A DNA stretch of 6,428 bases from Clostridia bacterium (GTDB lineage: Bacteria; Bacillota; Clostridia; Christensenellales; CALWSW01), in assembly GCA_019421925.1 (NCBI GenBank), contig JAHZEH010000058.1, positions 3,159-9,586 of the forward strand, read 5' to 3'. A program made the position numbers and the translations under genes. This document shows positions 1 through 6,025 of this stretch, piece after piece (within the stretch, counting starts at the first letter, position 1; each line of letters opens with the position of its first letter). Below the pieces are notes generated by a model. It had not been told where the DNA came from, made no database searches, and saw only the letters and a list, made by a program, of their open reading frames with translations.

Positions 1-424
1 CCTCGTCCTCAGCCTGCTGCTCACGCTCTTCGGGGCGCGGGCCTATCAGAATGTGGTCTCGGACATGGACGGAAACTACCAACTGCGCGCCTCCCTGTCC
101 TATGTCTCCAACAAACTGCACGCAACCGACGCCCAGGGGTGCGTCTCTTTGGGGGATGAGCTGGGTGTGGACGCCCTCGCTTTGCGTCTGGACGGTCCGG
201 ACGGCGATTACGCCACCTATCTGTATTACTATAAGGGCAGCCTGCGGGAGATCTGTATTCAGGACGGCCTGCCCTTTTCCCTGAGCGACGCCACTCCCAT
301 CGTGGAGCTGGCCGATTTTACCATCCGCCGGGAGGAGGACGCCTATGTACTGACCGCCCTGAGCAGCGACGGCCGGGAACTTTCCACCCGGGTCATCCTG
401 CGGACGGTGGGTGACGGCGTATGA
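1..424 (+). CDS. DUF4860 family protein of a type IV pilus-like cluster (5' end outside window)
   Basis: The frame is open from base 2 and ends at a TGA at 422-424. The N-terminus lies outside the window. The visible part begins with a hydrophobic stretch (LVLSLLLTLFGARAY), the end of a membrane helix, followed by YQNVVSDMDGNYQLRASLSYVSNKL. This order, a membrane helix and then a Tyr/Leu-rich helix with an LR-x-SLSY-x-x-NKL motif, is what I recall of the DUF4860 family, found in clostridial type IV pilus-like operons. The rest is a small, probably beta-rich domain outside the membrane (about 120 residues). The biochemical role is unknown; a minor pilin-like or assembly role is inferred from the neighbours. 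A GTG at 53 could serve as a start, but it would remove the conserved membrane helix, so the true start is upstream. The stop overlaps the next ATG (ATGA, 421-424), which suggests coupled translation. Confidence 0.8.
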   Translation, partial: LVLSLLLTLFGARAYQNVVSDMDGNYQLRASLSYVSNKLHATDAQGCVSLGDELGVDALALRLDGPDGDYATYLYYYKGSLREICIQDGLPFSLSDATPIVELADFTIRREEDAYVLTALSSDGRELSTRVILRTVGDGV

Positions 425-837
425 GCCCCAAGCCCTCCCGCAGCGGTCCCTTCCTGGTGGAAATGACGCTGGTCATCCTCTTTTTCGCGATCTCCGCCTC
501 GGTCTGCGTCTCCCTTTTCGCCGCCGGATACCGGCAGAGCGAAAAGAGCAAAGCCCTGGGGGGCGCGGTCCTCGTGGCCCAGAGCGCAGCGGAGTGTATG
601 CGCGCCGGGGATGAAGCGGCTCTCGCCGCTGCCTTTCCCGCCCTCTCCAGGACGGGGGACGGTTATACCTGCGCCCTCAACGAAGCCTGGCAGAGCACGG
701 ACGACGGACTCTACACCCTGCACATCCAGACCGAGGAGGAGGGCGGCCTTCTGCGCAGCAGCATCCTTGTCACCACCCGGGAGGGGGAGGAGCTGTGCCG
801 CCTGCGGACAGCCTGCATCCAGGAGGTGGAACCATGA
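421..837 (+). CDS. Prepilin/pseudopilin-like single-pass membrane protein, 138 aa
   Basis: A short basic leader (MSPKPSRSG) is followed by PFLVE and a hydrophobic helix at about residues 11-35. This is the layout of a type IV prepilin: cleavage after Gly9 would put Glu14 at +5, the residue that normally pairs with the N-terminus of the neighbouring subunit in the fibre. Position +1 would be Pro10, where Phe or Met is usual, so processing is uncertain. Residues 36-65 continue as a helix, and the remainder looks like a small globular domain with three cysteines (Cys84, 126, 132). The length fits a minor pilin or pseudopilin. The start overlaps the preceding stop (ATGA), and GGTGGG at 408-413 may serve as a weak ribosome binding site. 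The likely site is the membrane and then the fibre. No substrate or specific family name can be given with confidence. Confidence 0.75.
   Translation: MSPKPSRSGPFLVEMTLVILFFAISASVCVSLFAAGYRQSEKSKALGGAVLVAQSAAECMRAGDEAALAAAFPALSRTGDGYTCALNEAWQSTDDGLYTLHIQTEEEGGLLRSSILVTTREGEELCRLRTACIQEVEP
821..826 (+). promoter_or_regulatory. Ribosome binding site fixing the start at 834
   Basis: AGGAGG lies seven bases before the ATG at 834, inside the last codons of the upstream gene. It supports this start over an earlier ATG in the same frame at 795, which would overlap the upstream gene by 43 bases and has no comparable site. Confidence 0.75.
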
Positions 838-1247
838 GAGCCTCAAAAAAGGGAACCGCCCCCATCCTTACCGTGGGCGGCCCCTCCGTCGTGATGATTT
901 TTGTTATGCTCTGCCTGACGGTGCTGGGGGTTCTCTCCCTCGCCTCGGCAAATTCCGACCTCCGTCTGGCCCGGCGGACCGCCGATTCTGTGGCGGCCTA
1001 CTATGAGGCGGACGCCGAGGCCCAGGCCCGCTTGCTCACCCTTCAGAAGCGGGCGGCGGCGGGGGAAATTTTGACCGGAGAGGAGCTCTCCTTTTCCATT
1101 CCCTGCGGCAGCTACCAATCCCTGCAGGTCAGCTTGACCCAGCACGGGAACCTCCTGAGCGTTATCCAGTGGCAGAGCGTCCAGAGCGGCGATCTAAACT
1201 ATGACGGCCAGCCCCTGAACGTCTGGCAAGGCCAATCAAACGAATGA
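834..1247 (+). CDS. Small membrane-anchored pilin-like protein lacking Glu5, 137 aa
   Basis: The ATG at 834 overlaps the previous stop (ATGA) and has a near-perfect AGGAGG seven bases upstream. Residues 1-16 are short and basic (KK at 5-6) and end in GG. A hydrophobic helix follows at about residues 18-40 (containing VVMIFVMLCLTVLGVLSL), then a charged amphipathic helix to about residue 75 with alternating Arg/Ala/Glu, and a short C-terminal domain likely to be beta-rich. This resembles the N-terminal half of PilX- or GspK-like minor pilins. If cleavage occurs after Gly16, the +5 position is Met21 rather than Glu, as in tip subunits of the GspK type that also lack Glu5. I do not recognise a named family. 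A role in pilus initiation or tip assembly is an inference from architecture and from its place between a prepilin-like gene and pilT. Confidence 0.7.
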   Translation: MRASKKGTAPILTVGGPSVVMIFVMLCLTVLGVLSLASANSDLRLARRTADSVAAYYEADAEAQARLLTLQKRAAAGEILTGEELSFSIPCGSYQSLQVSLTQHGNLLSVIQWQSVQSGDLNYDGQPLNVWQGQSNE

Positions 1248-1259
1248 AGGCGGATACCC

Positions 1260-2327
1260 ATGGAAGAATACCTCAAGCAGATACTCGCCCGCGCTGTGGA
1301 ACAGGACGTCTCGGACGTGTTCGTGGTGGCGGGCTTTCCCCTCGCATTCAAGACGGCGGGCTCCATCGCGCCCCAGGATGAGAAACGTCTGGGACCCCAG
1401 GACAGCGAGGCTCTCATCCTCGCCCTCTACCGCATGGCGGGCGGCCGGAATATGGAGAACTATCTGAAGACAGGGGACGACGATTTCTCTTTCTCCCTGG
1501 CAGGCGTGGGCCGTTTCCGAGTCAACGCCTACCGGCAGCGCGGCTCCATGGCCGCCGTCATCCGGGTGGTTTCCTTCGGCCTGCCCGACCCCAACAAGCT
1601 GAATATCCCAGCCGCCGTGGTTGACCTCTATCAGCTCACCCGGGGCCTGGTCCTCGTCACCGGCCCGGCGGGCAGCGGCAAGAGCACCACCCTCTCCTGC
1701 ATGATCGACCAGATGAACCGCAACTGCGAGTACCACATCATCACCATCGAGGACCCCATTGAGTTCCTGTATCGCAACGACCGCTGCATCGTGAGCCAGC
1801 GGGAGATCAACCAGGACACCACCTCCTTTGTCCAGGCTCTGCGTTTCGCCCTGCGCCAGGCCCCCAATGTCATTTTGCTGGGGGAGATGCGGGATTATGA
1901 GACGATCAGCACTGCCATGACAGCGGCGGAGACCGGCCAGCTCGTTCTCTCCACCCTGCACACGGTTGGGGCGGCCAAGACCATCGACCGCATCATCGAC
2001 GTATTCCCCGCCAACCGCCAGCAGCAGATGCGGGTGCAGCTCTCCATGGTGCTCCAGGCAGTAGTCTCCCAGCAGCTCATCCCCACCCTGGACGGCGGAT
2101 TGGTCCCCGCCTTCGAGATCATGATCGTAAACAACGCCATCCGCAACCTGATCCGTGAAAATAAGATCTACCAGATCAACAACGTCATCTTCTCCAGCGG
2201 GGGCGCCCATATGGTGACGATGGACTCCAGCATCCTCTCCCTTTACCAGCAAAAGCGCATCTCCGCAGAACATGCCCTGCTGTACAGCACGGACATAGAG
2301 GCCATGCGCAAAAAAATCGGCCAGTAG
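1260..2327 (+). CDS. pilT: PilT-family type IV pilus retraction ATPase
   Basis: This is a cytoplasmic hexameric secretion ATPase of the PilT/GspE superfamily; PilT powers disassembly and retraction of type IV pili by ATP hydrolysis. At 355 residues it has the usual PilT length. Residues 1-110 form the N-terminal domain. Visible motifs are Walker A GPAGSGKST (135-143), the Asp box ITIEDPIEF (162-170 region, Glu164/Asp165), Walker B NVILLGEMRD (203-212), the His box STLHT (231-235, His234) and the PilT signature AIRNLIRE (293-300), which argues for PilT rather than PilB. Oddities: the N-terminal motif reads SDVFVVAG instead of the usual SDLHL-x-x-G, and Gln227 replaces the His of the common GHL. 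Both occur outside the catalytic core. The gene starts 12 bases after the upstream stop, with AAGGCGG as ribosome binding site, so it is in the same operon as the pilin-like genes. Confidence 0.95.
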   Translation: MEEYLKQILARAVEQDVSDVFVVAGFPLAFKTAGSIAPQDEKRLGPQDSEALILALYRMAGGRNMENYLKTGDDDFSFSLAGVGRFRVNAYRQRGSMAAVIRVVSFGLPDPNKLNIPAAVVDLYQLTRGLVLVTGPAGSGKSTTLSCMIDQMNRNCEYHIITIEDPIEFLYRNDRCIVSQREINQDTTSFVQALRFALRQAPNVILLGEMRDYETISTAMTAAETGQLVLSTLHTVGAAKTIDRIIDVFPANRQQQMRVQLSMVLQAVVSQQLIPTLDGGLVPAFEIMIVNNAIRNLIRENKIYQINNVIFSSGGAHMVTMDSSILSLYQQKRISAEHALLYSTDIEAMRKKIGQ

Positions 2328-2364
2328 ACAACAAATCCAGCACAGGACAGGAGGGCTGCAAACC

Positions 2365-2898
2365 ATGCGCCTTTTCATCGGCTTTGAACCCGGCGACGGG
2401 GCCCGCAAGGAACTCGCGGCCTTTCAGGACAGGCTGCGGGCCGCGGCCCAGGGGGGGAACTATGTGCCGCCCGCCAACTTCCATGTGACCCTGCGCTTCC
2501 TGGGGGAAAACGACCGGCTGGGCGAGCTGGCCATGGCCATGCGGGAGGGCGTCCGGGGTATCCGTCCCTTCTCCCTTGCGCTGGACTGCTACGGCAGTTT
2601 TGAGCGGGGCGGCTCCCGCATCGGCTTTATGAGCTGCAAAGGGGATCTGAAAGAGCTGCGCTGCCTTCACGAATCCCTGGAGGCCGCTCTGGGGGATGCG
2701 GGTTTTGGCCGGGAGACCCGGCCCCTGAAACCCCATATCACCCTGGCACGGGAGCTGGTACACGATGCGCAGGCCGGCTATGAACTGCGCCAGCATCCCT
2801 GCAAGTCCTGTTTCTCCGTCTCCAATATCCGCCTGTATGAATCTGTGCGGGAGAGGGGCAAACTCTTCTATAGGCCCCTGCACATCCAATCCCTTTGA
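2365..2898 (+). CDS. thpR: RNA 2',3'-cyclic phosphodiesterase (2H phosphoesterase)
   Basis: This is a two-histidine phosphoesterase of the ThpR/LigT type, a cytoplasmic enzyme that opens 2',3'-cyclic phosphates at RNA ends to 2'-phosphates; some members were first described as 2'-5' RNA ligases. Both catalytic HxTx motifs are present: HVTL at His40-Thr42 (in NFHVTLRFLGE) and HITL at His124-Thr126 (in PHITLAREL). The start MRLFIGFEP is typical (R-x-F-I-A-F/I-x-x-P), and 177 residues is the normal size. AGGAGG at 2349-2354 precedes the ATG by ten bases. It follows pilT by 37 bases with no terminator between them, so it is probably the last gene of the pilus transcript, although a functional link is not evident. 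The physiological RNA substrate in these bacteria is not known to me. Confidence 0.93.
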   Translation: MRLFIGFEPGDGARKELAAFQDRLRAAAQGGNYVPPANFHVTLRFLGENDRLGELAMAMREGVRGIRPFSLALDCYGSFERGGSRIGFMSCKGDLKELRCLHESLEAALGDAGFGRETRPLKPHITLARELVHDAQAGYELRQHPCKSCFSVSNIRLYESVRERGKLFYRPLHIQSL

Positions 2899-2906
2899 GT
2901 TTCCCT

Positions 2907-2922
2907 GATTTGCGGCCAAATC
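2907..2922 (+). other. Small hairpin downstream of thpR
   Basis: GATTTG and CAAATC form a 6-bp stem around the loop CGGC, starting 8 bases after the thpR stop and ending just before the -35 box of the next gene. There is no T-tract, so it is a poor intrinsic terminator. It could be an incidental hairpin, a weak 3' end or a binding site beside the promoter. Confidence 0.3.
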
Positions 2923-2924
2923 CC

Positions 2925-2953
2925 TTGAAACGCCGGAAAATCAATGATAAGAT
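2925..2953 (+). promoter_or_regulatory. Sigma-A-type promoter for the DUF1858 gene
   Basis: TTGAAA (2925-2930, 5/6 match to the -35 consensus) is separated by exactly 17 bases from TAAGAT (2948-2953, 4/6 match to the -10). Transcription would begin near 2960, shortly before the AGGAGG at 2971-2976 and the ATG at 2986, which gives a short leader. With the terminator at 3212 this makes the small gene a separate transcription unit. Confidence 0.6.
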
Positions 2954-2985
2954 GAATTTACCCAAATATCAGGAGGACTGCTTAT

Positions 2986-3192
2986 ATGGAAAAACGCGCA
3001 ACAAAAGATATGACGATCGCTGAGGTGCTGGAGCTGGATGCCGGCGTGGCGAATATTCTCTTTGGCGCAGGCATGCACTGCCTGGGCTGCGCCCTGGCGT
3101 CCGGCGAGACCATCGGCGAGGCCGCCGAGGTTCACGGCGTGAACCCCGACGAGCTGGAACAATCCATCAACGAGTACCTGGCCTCCAAATAA
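2986..3192 (+). CDS. DUF1858 / hybrid-cluster-protein-associated redox disulfide domain protein, 68 aa
   Basis: This is a small cytoplasmic protein made of one DUF1858 domain, a family whose members are also described as hybrid-cluster-protein-associated redox disulfide proteins. It has the characteristic pattern: an N-terminal DMTIAEVLELDAG (residues 8-20), then AGMHCLGCALASGETI with Cys32-Leu-Gly-Cys35, and a C-terminal helix (DELEQSINEYL). The CxxC pair is presumed to be redox-active or metal-binding. The biochemical function of the family is not firmly established. The ATG is nine bases after a perfect AGGAGG (2971-2976), and the gene is bracketed by its own promoter and terminator. No hybrid cluster protein gene is in this window, so the partner, if there is one, is encoded elsewhere. 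Confidence 0.9.
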   Translation: MEKRATKDMTIAEVLELDAGVANILFGAGMHCLGCALASGETIGEAAEVHGVNPDELEQSINEYLASK

Positions 3193-3211
3193 AATAAGGA
3201 CGGGCCAAATT

Positions 3212-3238
3212 AAAAAACGGGCGATACGCCCGTTTTTT
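3212..3238 (+). terminator. Intrinsic terminator after the DUF1858 gene
   Basis: A6, then CGGGCG (3218-3223), a 3-base loop ATA, CGCCCG (3227-3232) and T6 (3233-3238) make a compact GC-rich hairpin with a clean U-tract, 20 bases after the stop. The A-tract on the left would also allow termination from the opposite strand. Confidence 0.9.
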
Positions 3239-3276
3239 GTTGCCCGCGCCAGGGGTCTATCTCTTCGCCATCAGCA

Positions 3277-3687
3277 GTCTGCGCCGGCTATTCCGACATT
3301 ATGGAGACAGGGAGACGCTTTGAACGGCTCAGGAGCCTGACGCCTTTCCTGCGGGCGGCTCCCGGGGAGGCGGTATATTTCGACCGCCACAGGGAAAACG
3401 CCCTCTTTGAGCTGGCGGACCTCTGCTGCTGCGGCATCATCCGGCAAATTGGGGCGTACGATGCTGAGCGGAGCGCAAAGTGGTACGAGACGCTCCGGGC
3501 ATGCCTCCGGAATGACCGGGTGCTGTCGTCGGCCGCCGGGGCCCTCGGGGTTCACGTCAACACAGTGCAATACAGACTGTCCAAAATGCAGGAGCGTTTC
3601 GGCTTCGATCTGGCCCGTTCCGACGTACTCTTCCGCGTGATGCTGTCTATCCGTGCGCTGGAGGAGTCGGAGTACAGGAGTTCATGA
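3277..3687 (+). pseudogene. C-terminal remnant of a PucR/CdaR-type transcriptional regulator
   Basis: The reading frame encodes the end of a PucR-family regulator. The C-terminal part, with LRACLRNDRVLSSAAGALGVHVNTVQYRLSKMQERFGFDL in sense, is a HTH_30-type DNA-binding helix-turn-helix (V-H-x-N-T-x-x-Y-R-L core, around 3553-3579). The first ATG is at 3301 and would give 128 residues, against several hundred for whole family members. No ribosome binding site precedes that ATG. The frame stays open upstream to 3214, and family-like sequence (AGYSDIMETGRRF) appears to continue across the ATG, so the ATG looks like an internal methionine. A terminator lies directly upstream. I therefore read this as a gene that lost its sensory and GGDEF-like N-terminal part. 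The alternative is a short DNA-binding protein from 3301. It converges on the DUF3795 gene with an 11-base gap. Confidence 0.6.
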
Positions 3688-3698
3688 CTCCCGTTCCC

Positions 3699-4268
3699 CT
3701 ATTTTCTGAGCGCCAGCGAGATGCCCCGCTCCGCGGCACAGCCCTCCAGCAGAGCGGCCGCCTGCGCCCCCCTCTCCTTCGCCGTAAGGTCCCCAGGGAG
3801 TCCTCTGAGCTGCGCCACAACGCCGCGGACGTCCTCCAGGCTCAGCAAATTGACCGCGTTGCAGAAGAACCCCTTTTTTCTGCCGTCGTTGCAGTGCTCC
3901 AGAAGGTACTCCAGCAGGGCGGTTTTCCCGTCGAGAGCCTCCCCATAGGCGGCAACGCCGCCCGCTCTCGCCCGCTCCATATCCTCCAGAACATTCCGAT
4001 AGGAGAGAAAGGAGTCCTTTTCAAAAGGTTTCTGATACCTGGCGCAGGGGTATTCGCCGCACTGAAAACAATACTCCATCCCGCCGTGCCTGTGCGCACA
4101 GTTGATGATTGAGCAGGAGGGATGCTTTTCATAGAATCTCTCTCCTCCGCATCCGGGACATCTGGAGGGGCCGTTGGTATGATATCGCGGGCAGAGGCCG
4201 CAGTTGAGCCCGCACAGGGAAAAACGCGGATAGGACCGCCTGTATGCTGCTTTAGGAATGGGAAACAC
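3699..4268 (-). CDS. DUF3795 cysteine-rich protein, 189 aa
   Basis: The N-terminal 75 residues hold ten cysteines: Cys19, 23 and 26 in LCGLNCGLCPRY, Cys37/Cys40 in CPGC, Cys52, Cys57, Cys67/Cys70 in YCFQC, and Cys75 in EYPC. This spacing is characteristic of DUF3795 proteins, which are presumed to bind zinc or an iron-sulphur cluster; their function is unknown. Residues 80-189 are predicted mostly helical with few cysteines. There is no signal peptide, so it is probably cytoplasmic. The start chosen is a GTG (4266-4268), the only usual start codon between the upstream in-frame stop (4278-4280) and the cysteine motif. The ribosome binding site there is weak (GAGAAAG). An ATG in another frame at 4300 has a purine-rich run before it, so a frameshift near the 5' end cannot be excluded. 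The gene stands alone downstream of the pckA terminator. Confidence 0.85.
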   Translation of the reverse strand: MFPIPKAAYRRSYPRFSLCGLNCGLCPRYHTNGPSRCPGCGGERFYEKHPSCSIINCAHRHGGMEYCFQCGEYPCARYQKPFEKDSFLSYRNVLEDMERARAGGVAAYGEALDGKTALLEYLLEHCNDGRKKGFFCNAVNLLSLEDVRGVVAQLRGLPGDLTAKERGAQAAALLEGCAAERGISLALRK

Positions 4269-4324
4269 CTCGCTTTCTCAATATAAATAGAGAATACCAT
4301 CTCCCTCTTCCCATGCAAAGATGT

Positions 4325-4360
4325 AAAAGAGCCGCCCGGCTGAATCCGGGCGGCTCTTTT
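4325..4360 (-). terminator. Intrinsic terminator of pckA
   Basis: A perfect 15-bp inverted repeat (4325-4339 and 4346-4360, GC-rich core GAGCCGCCCGG) encloses a 6-base loop. It begins 15 bases past the pckA stop when read on the minus strand. A run of T follows on both strands (four on the minus strand, five on the plus strand), so it could work in both directions. It separates pckA from the DUF3795 gene. Confidence 0.88.
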
Positions 4361-4375
4361 TATAATCTCTGCGCC

Positions 4376-5911
4376 TTACTTGGCAATGGGGCCGGCGTCA
4401 ATGATCTCCTGGGGCATATGGTCGTATTTGCTGAAGTTCTTGGCAAAGCGGTTGGCCAGGTCCTGAGCGGTCTCATCATAGGCGGCCTTGTCAGCCCAGG
4501 TCTCCCTGGGATCGAGAACCTCGGAGGGAACGCCGGGGCAGGAGTCGGGCACCAACACCTGGAAGATGGGATGGGCCTTGAAGTCCGCCTTCTCCAGGTC
4601 GCCGTTGAGGGCGGCGGTGACCATCGCGCGGGTATACTTGATGCTCATGCGCTTGCCCACGCCGTATTTGCCGCCGGACCAGCCGGTGTTGACCAGATAC
4701 ACATTGGTGTTGTGTTCGTCGATCTTCTTGCCCAGCATGTCGGCATACAGGGAGGGGTGCAGGGGCAGGAAGGGAGCGCCGAAGCAGGTGGAGAAGGTGG
4801 TCTGGGGCTCCTTGATGCCGCGCTCCGTGCCGGCCAGCTTGGAGGTATAGCCGGAGACAAAGTGGTACTTGGCCTGCTCTCGGGTGAGCTTGGAGATGGG
4901 GGGCAGCACGCCGAAAGCGTCGGCCGTCAGGAAGATGACGGTCTTGGGATGGCCGGCATGGCCGGGGATCAGGCAGTTGGGGATGAAGTCCACAGGGTAG
5001 CCCACACGGGTGTTCTCGGTCAGGCTGCCGTCGTTGAAGTCGAACTCGCGGGTGGCGTCGTCCATAACCACGTTCTCCACCAGGGAGCCGAAACGGATCG
5101 CATCCCAAATCTGGGGTTCGTTCTCATGGGTGAGGTTGATGCACTTGGCATAGCAGCCGCCCTCAATGTTGAAGACGCCGTCGTCAGACCAGCCGTGCTC
5201 GTCATCGCCGATGAGCTGGCGGTTGGGGTCGGCGGAGAGGGTGGTCTTGCCCGTGCCGGAGAGGCCGAAGAAGATAGCCACGTCGCCCGCTTCGCCCACG
5301 TTGGCAGAGCAGTGCATGGTGAATACGCCCTCCTTGGGCAGCAGGTAGTTCATGACGGAGAAGACGCTCTTCTTGATCTCGCCCGCGTACTGGCTGCCAC
5401 AGATGAGGACTTCCCTCTTCTTGAAGTTGACCGCGATGCAGGCTTCGGAGTGGGTCCCGTCGATCTCGGGGATGCACTTGAAGCCGGGGACGGCAATGAT
5501 CTTAAAGTCGGGGGTATAACCATCCAGCTCCTCCTCCGTGGGGCGGATGAGCAGGTTATGAATGAAGAGGTTCTGGGAGGCCATCTCATTGATGATGCGG
5601 AAACGCTTGGTATACTTGGGATCGGCGCCGGCAAAACCGTCGAACACAAAGATCTCGCGGTGCTGCAGATAGGCGCAGACCTTGCCGTAGATGGCGTCGT
5701 AGGCCGCCTCAGTCATGGGCACGTTCACTTTGCCCCAGTCGATCTCGTTATGGATGTCGGCAGTATCCACCGTGTATTTATCGTCGGGTGAACGGCCGGT
5801 GTACTTGCCCGTGGTCACCACGAGCGCCTTCTCAACAAGCTGAGAAACCGTCAGGTTGCGGTAAACGGCCTTGGGGTGGATGATGCCGATGGATTCGAGA
5901 TACTCTTTCAT
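4376..5911 (-). CDS. pckA: Phosphoenolpyruvate carboxykinase (ATP)
   Basis: The enzyme interconverts oxaloacetate plus ATP with phosphoenolpyruvate, CO2 and ADP, in the cytoplasm. It is a gluconeogenic step, or in fermenting anaerobes a CO2-fixing, ATP-yielding step towards C4 acids. The 511 residues show the ATP-type family motifs in order: the substrate loop TGRSPDDKY (37-45 region, Arg40), YAGEIKKS (175-182, a metal-binding Lys) followed by MHCSANVG (His200), the P-loop GLSGTGKTTLS (216-226), the kinase-2 motif LIGDDEHGW (233-241, Asp236/Asp237), the arginine-bearing ENTRVGYP (299-306) and NTGWSGGKYGVGKR (408-421). This excludes the GTP-type enzyme. The ATG at 5909-5911 has AAGGAG (5922-5927) upstream. 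The frame is open further upstream to an ATG at 6052, but that extension has no family-like sequence and crosses the likely promoter. pckA is probably transcribed alone: a terminator follows it and another precedes its leader. Confidence 0.97.
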   Translation of the reverse strand: MKEYLESIGIIHPKAVYRNLTVSQLVEKALVVTTGKYTGRSPDDKYTVDTADIHNEIDWGKVNVPMTEAAYDAIYGKVCAYLQHREIFVFDGFAGADPKYTKRFRIINEMASQNLFIHNLLIRPTEEELDGYTPDFKIIAVPGFKCIPEIDGTHSEACIAVNFKKREVLICGSQYAGEIKKSVFSVMNYLLPKEGVFTMHCSANVGEAGDVAIFFGLSGTGKTTLSADPNRQLIGDDEHGWSDDGVFNIEGGCYAKCINLTHENEPQIWDAIRFGSLVENVVMDDATREFDFNDGSLTENTRVGYPVDFIPNCLIPGHAGHPKTVIFLTADAFGVLPPISKLTREQAKYHFVSGYTSKLAGTERGIKEPQTTFSTCFGAPFLPLHPSLYADMLGKKIDEHNTNVYLVNTGWSGGKYGVGKRMSIKYTRAMVTAALNGDLEKADFKAHPIFQVLVPDSCPGVPSEVLDPRETWADKAAYDETAQDLANRFAKNFSKYDHMPQEIIDAGPIAK

Positions 5912-5921
5912 TTGGTGTGTT

Positions 5922-5927
5922 CTCCTT
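5922..5927 (-). promoter_or_regulatory. Ribosome binding site deciding the pckA start
   Basis: AAGGAG (within GGAAGGAG) sits ten bases before the ATG at 5911. It fixes the start at MKEYLESIGI rather than the 47-codon longer reading from 6052, which has no such site. Confidence 0.8.
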
Positions 5928-5951
5928 CCGGATTCTTTGTTGAACTTCAAT

Positions 5952-5975
5952 CTCTTTGAATTGGATGCCAAAGAG
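5952..5975 (-). repeat. Inverted repeat in the pckA leader
   Basis: CTCTTTG and CAAAGAG form a perfect 7-bp inverted repeat with a 10-base spacer, about 40-65 bases before the pckA ATG and downstream of the likely promoter. It could form a leader RNA hairpin or be an operator site. It lacks a T-tract, so it is not a terminator. No named regulator motif was recognised. Confidence 0.4.
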
Positions 5976-6016
5976 TGAAAAGCCTGTAAAACCATTATGC
6001 AGGATACGCAAGGGAC

Positions 6017-6025
6017 ATTGTACCA
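6017..6025 (-). promoter_or_regulatory. Candidate extended -10 promoter for pckA
   Basis: Read on the minus strand, TGGTACAAT gives an extended -10 element (TG-N-TACAAT, 5/6 match in the hexamer). The -35 position is GC-rich and does not match TTGACA. It would give a leader of about 100 bases that includes the inverted repeat at 5952-5975. Confidence 0.45.

Noticed and set aside
343..846. Minus-strand open frame of 167 codons across the pilin-like genes
   Set aside because: It is antisense to three coupled genes with good signals, and has no ribosome binding site or recognisable domain.
1236..2408. 390-codon open frame on the minus strand opposite pilT
   Set aside because: It is the mirror of the pilT codon pattern, lacks a ribosome binding site and family features, and spans the pilT-thpR junction.
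3677..3691. Hairpin GGAGT/ACTCC between the convergent genes as a terminator
   Set aside because: The stem is only 5 bp and no T-tract follows on either strand.
3684..4112. Plus-strand open frame opposite the DUF3795 gene
   Set aside because: The minus strand encodes the conserved cysteine pattern; the plus-strand translation is unstructured, Arg/Pro/Leu-rich and overlaps the end of the PucR remnant without a ribosome binding site.
4313..5791. 492-codon open frame on the plus strand opposite pckA
   Set aside because: pckA on the minus strand has every family motif. The plus-strand frame is a shadow caused by GC-rich codon bias; its translation is Gly/Ala/Val/Asp-rich without recognisable domains, and it begins inside the terminator hairpin.
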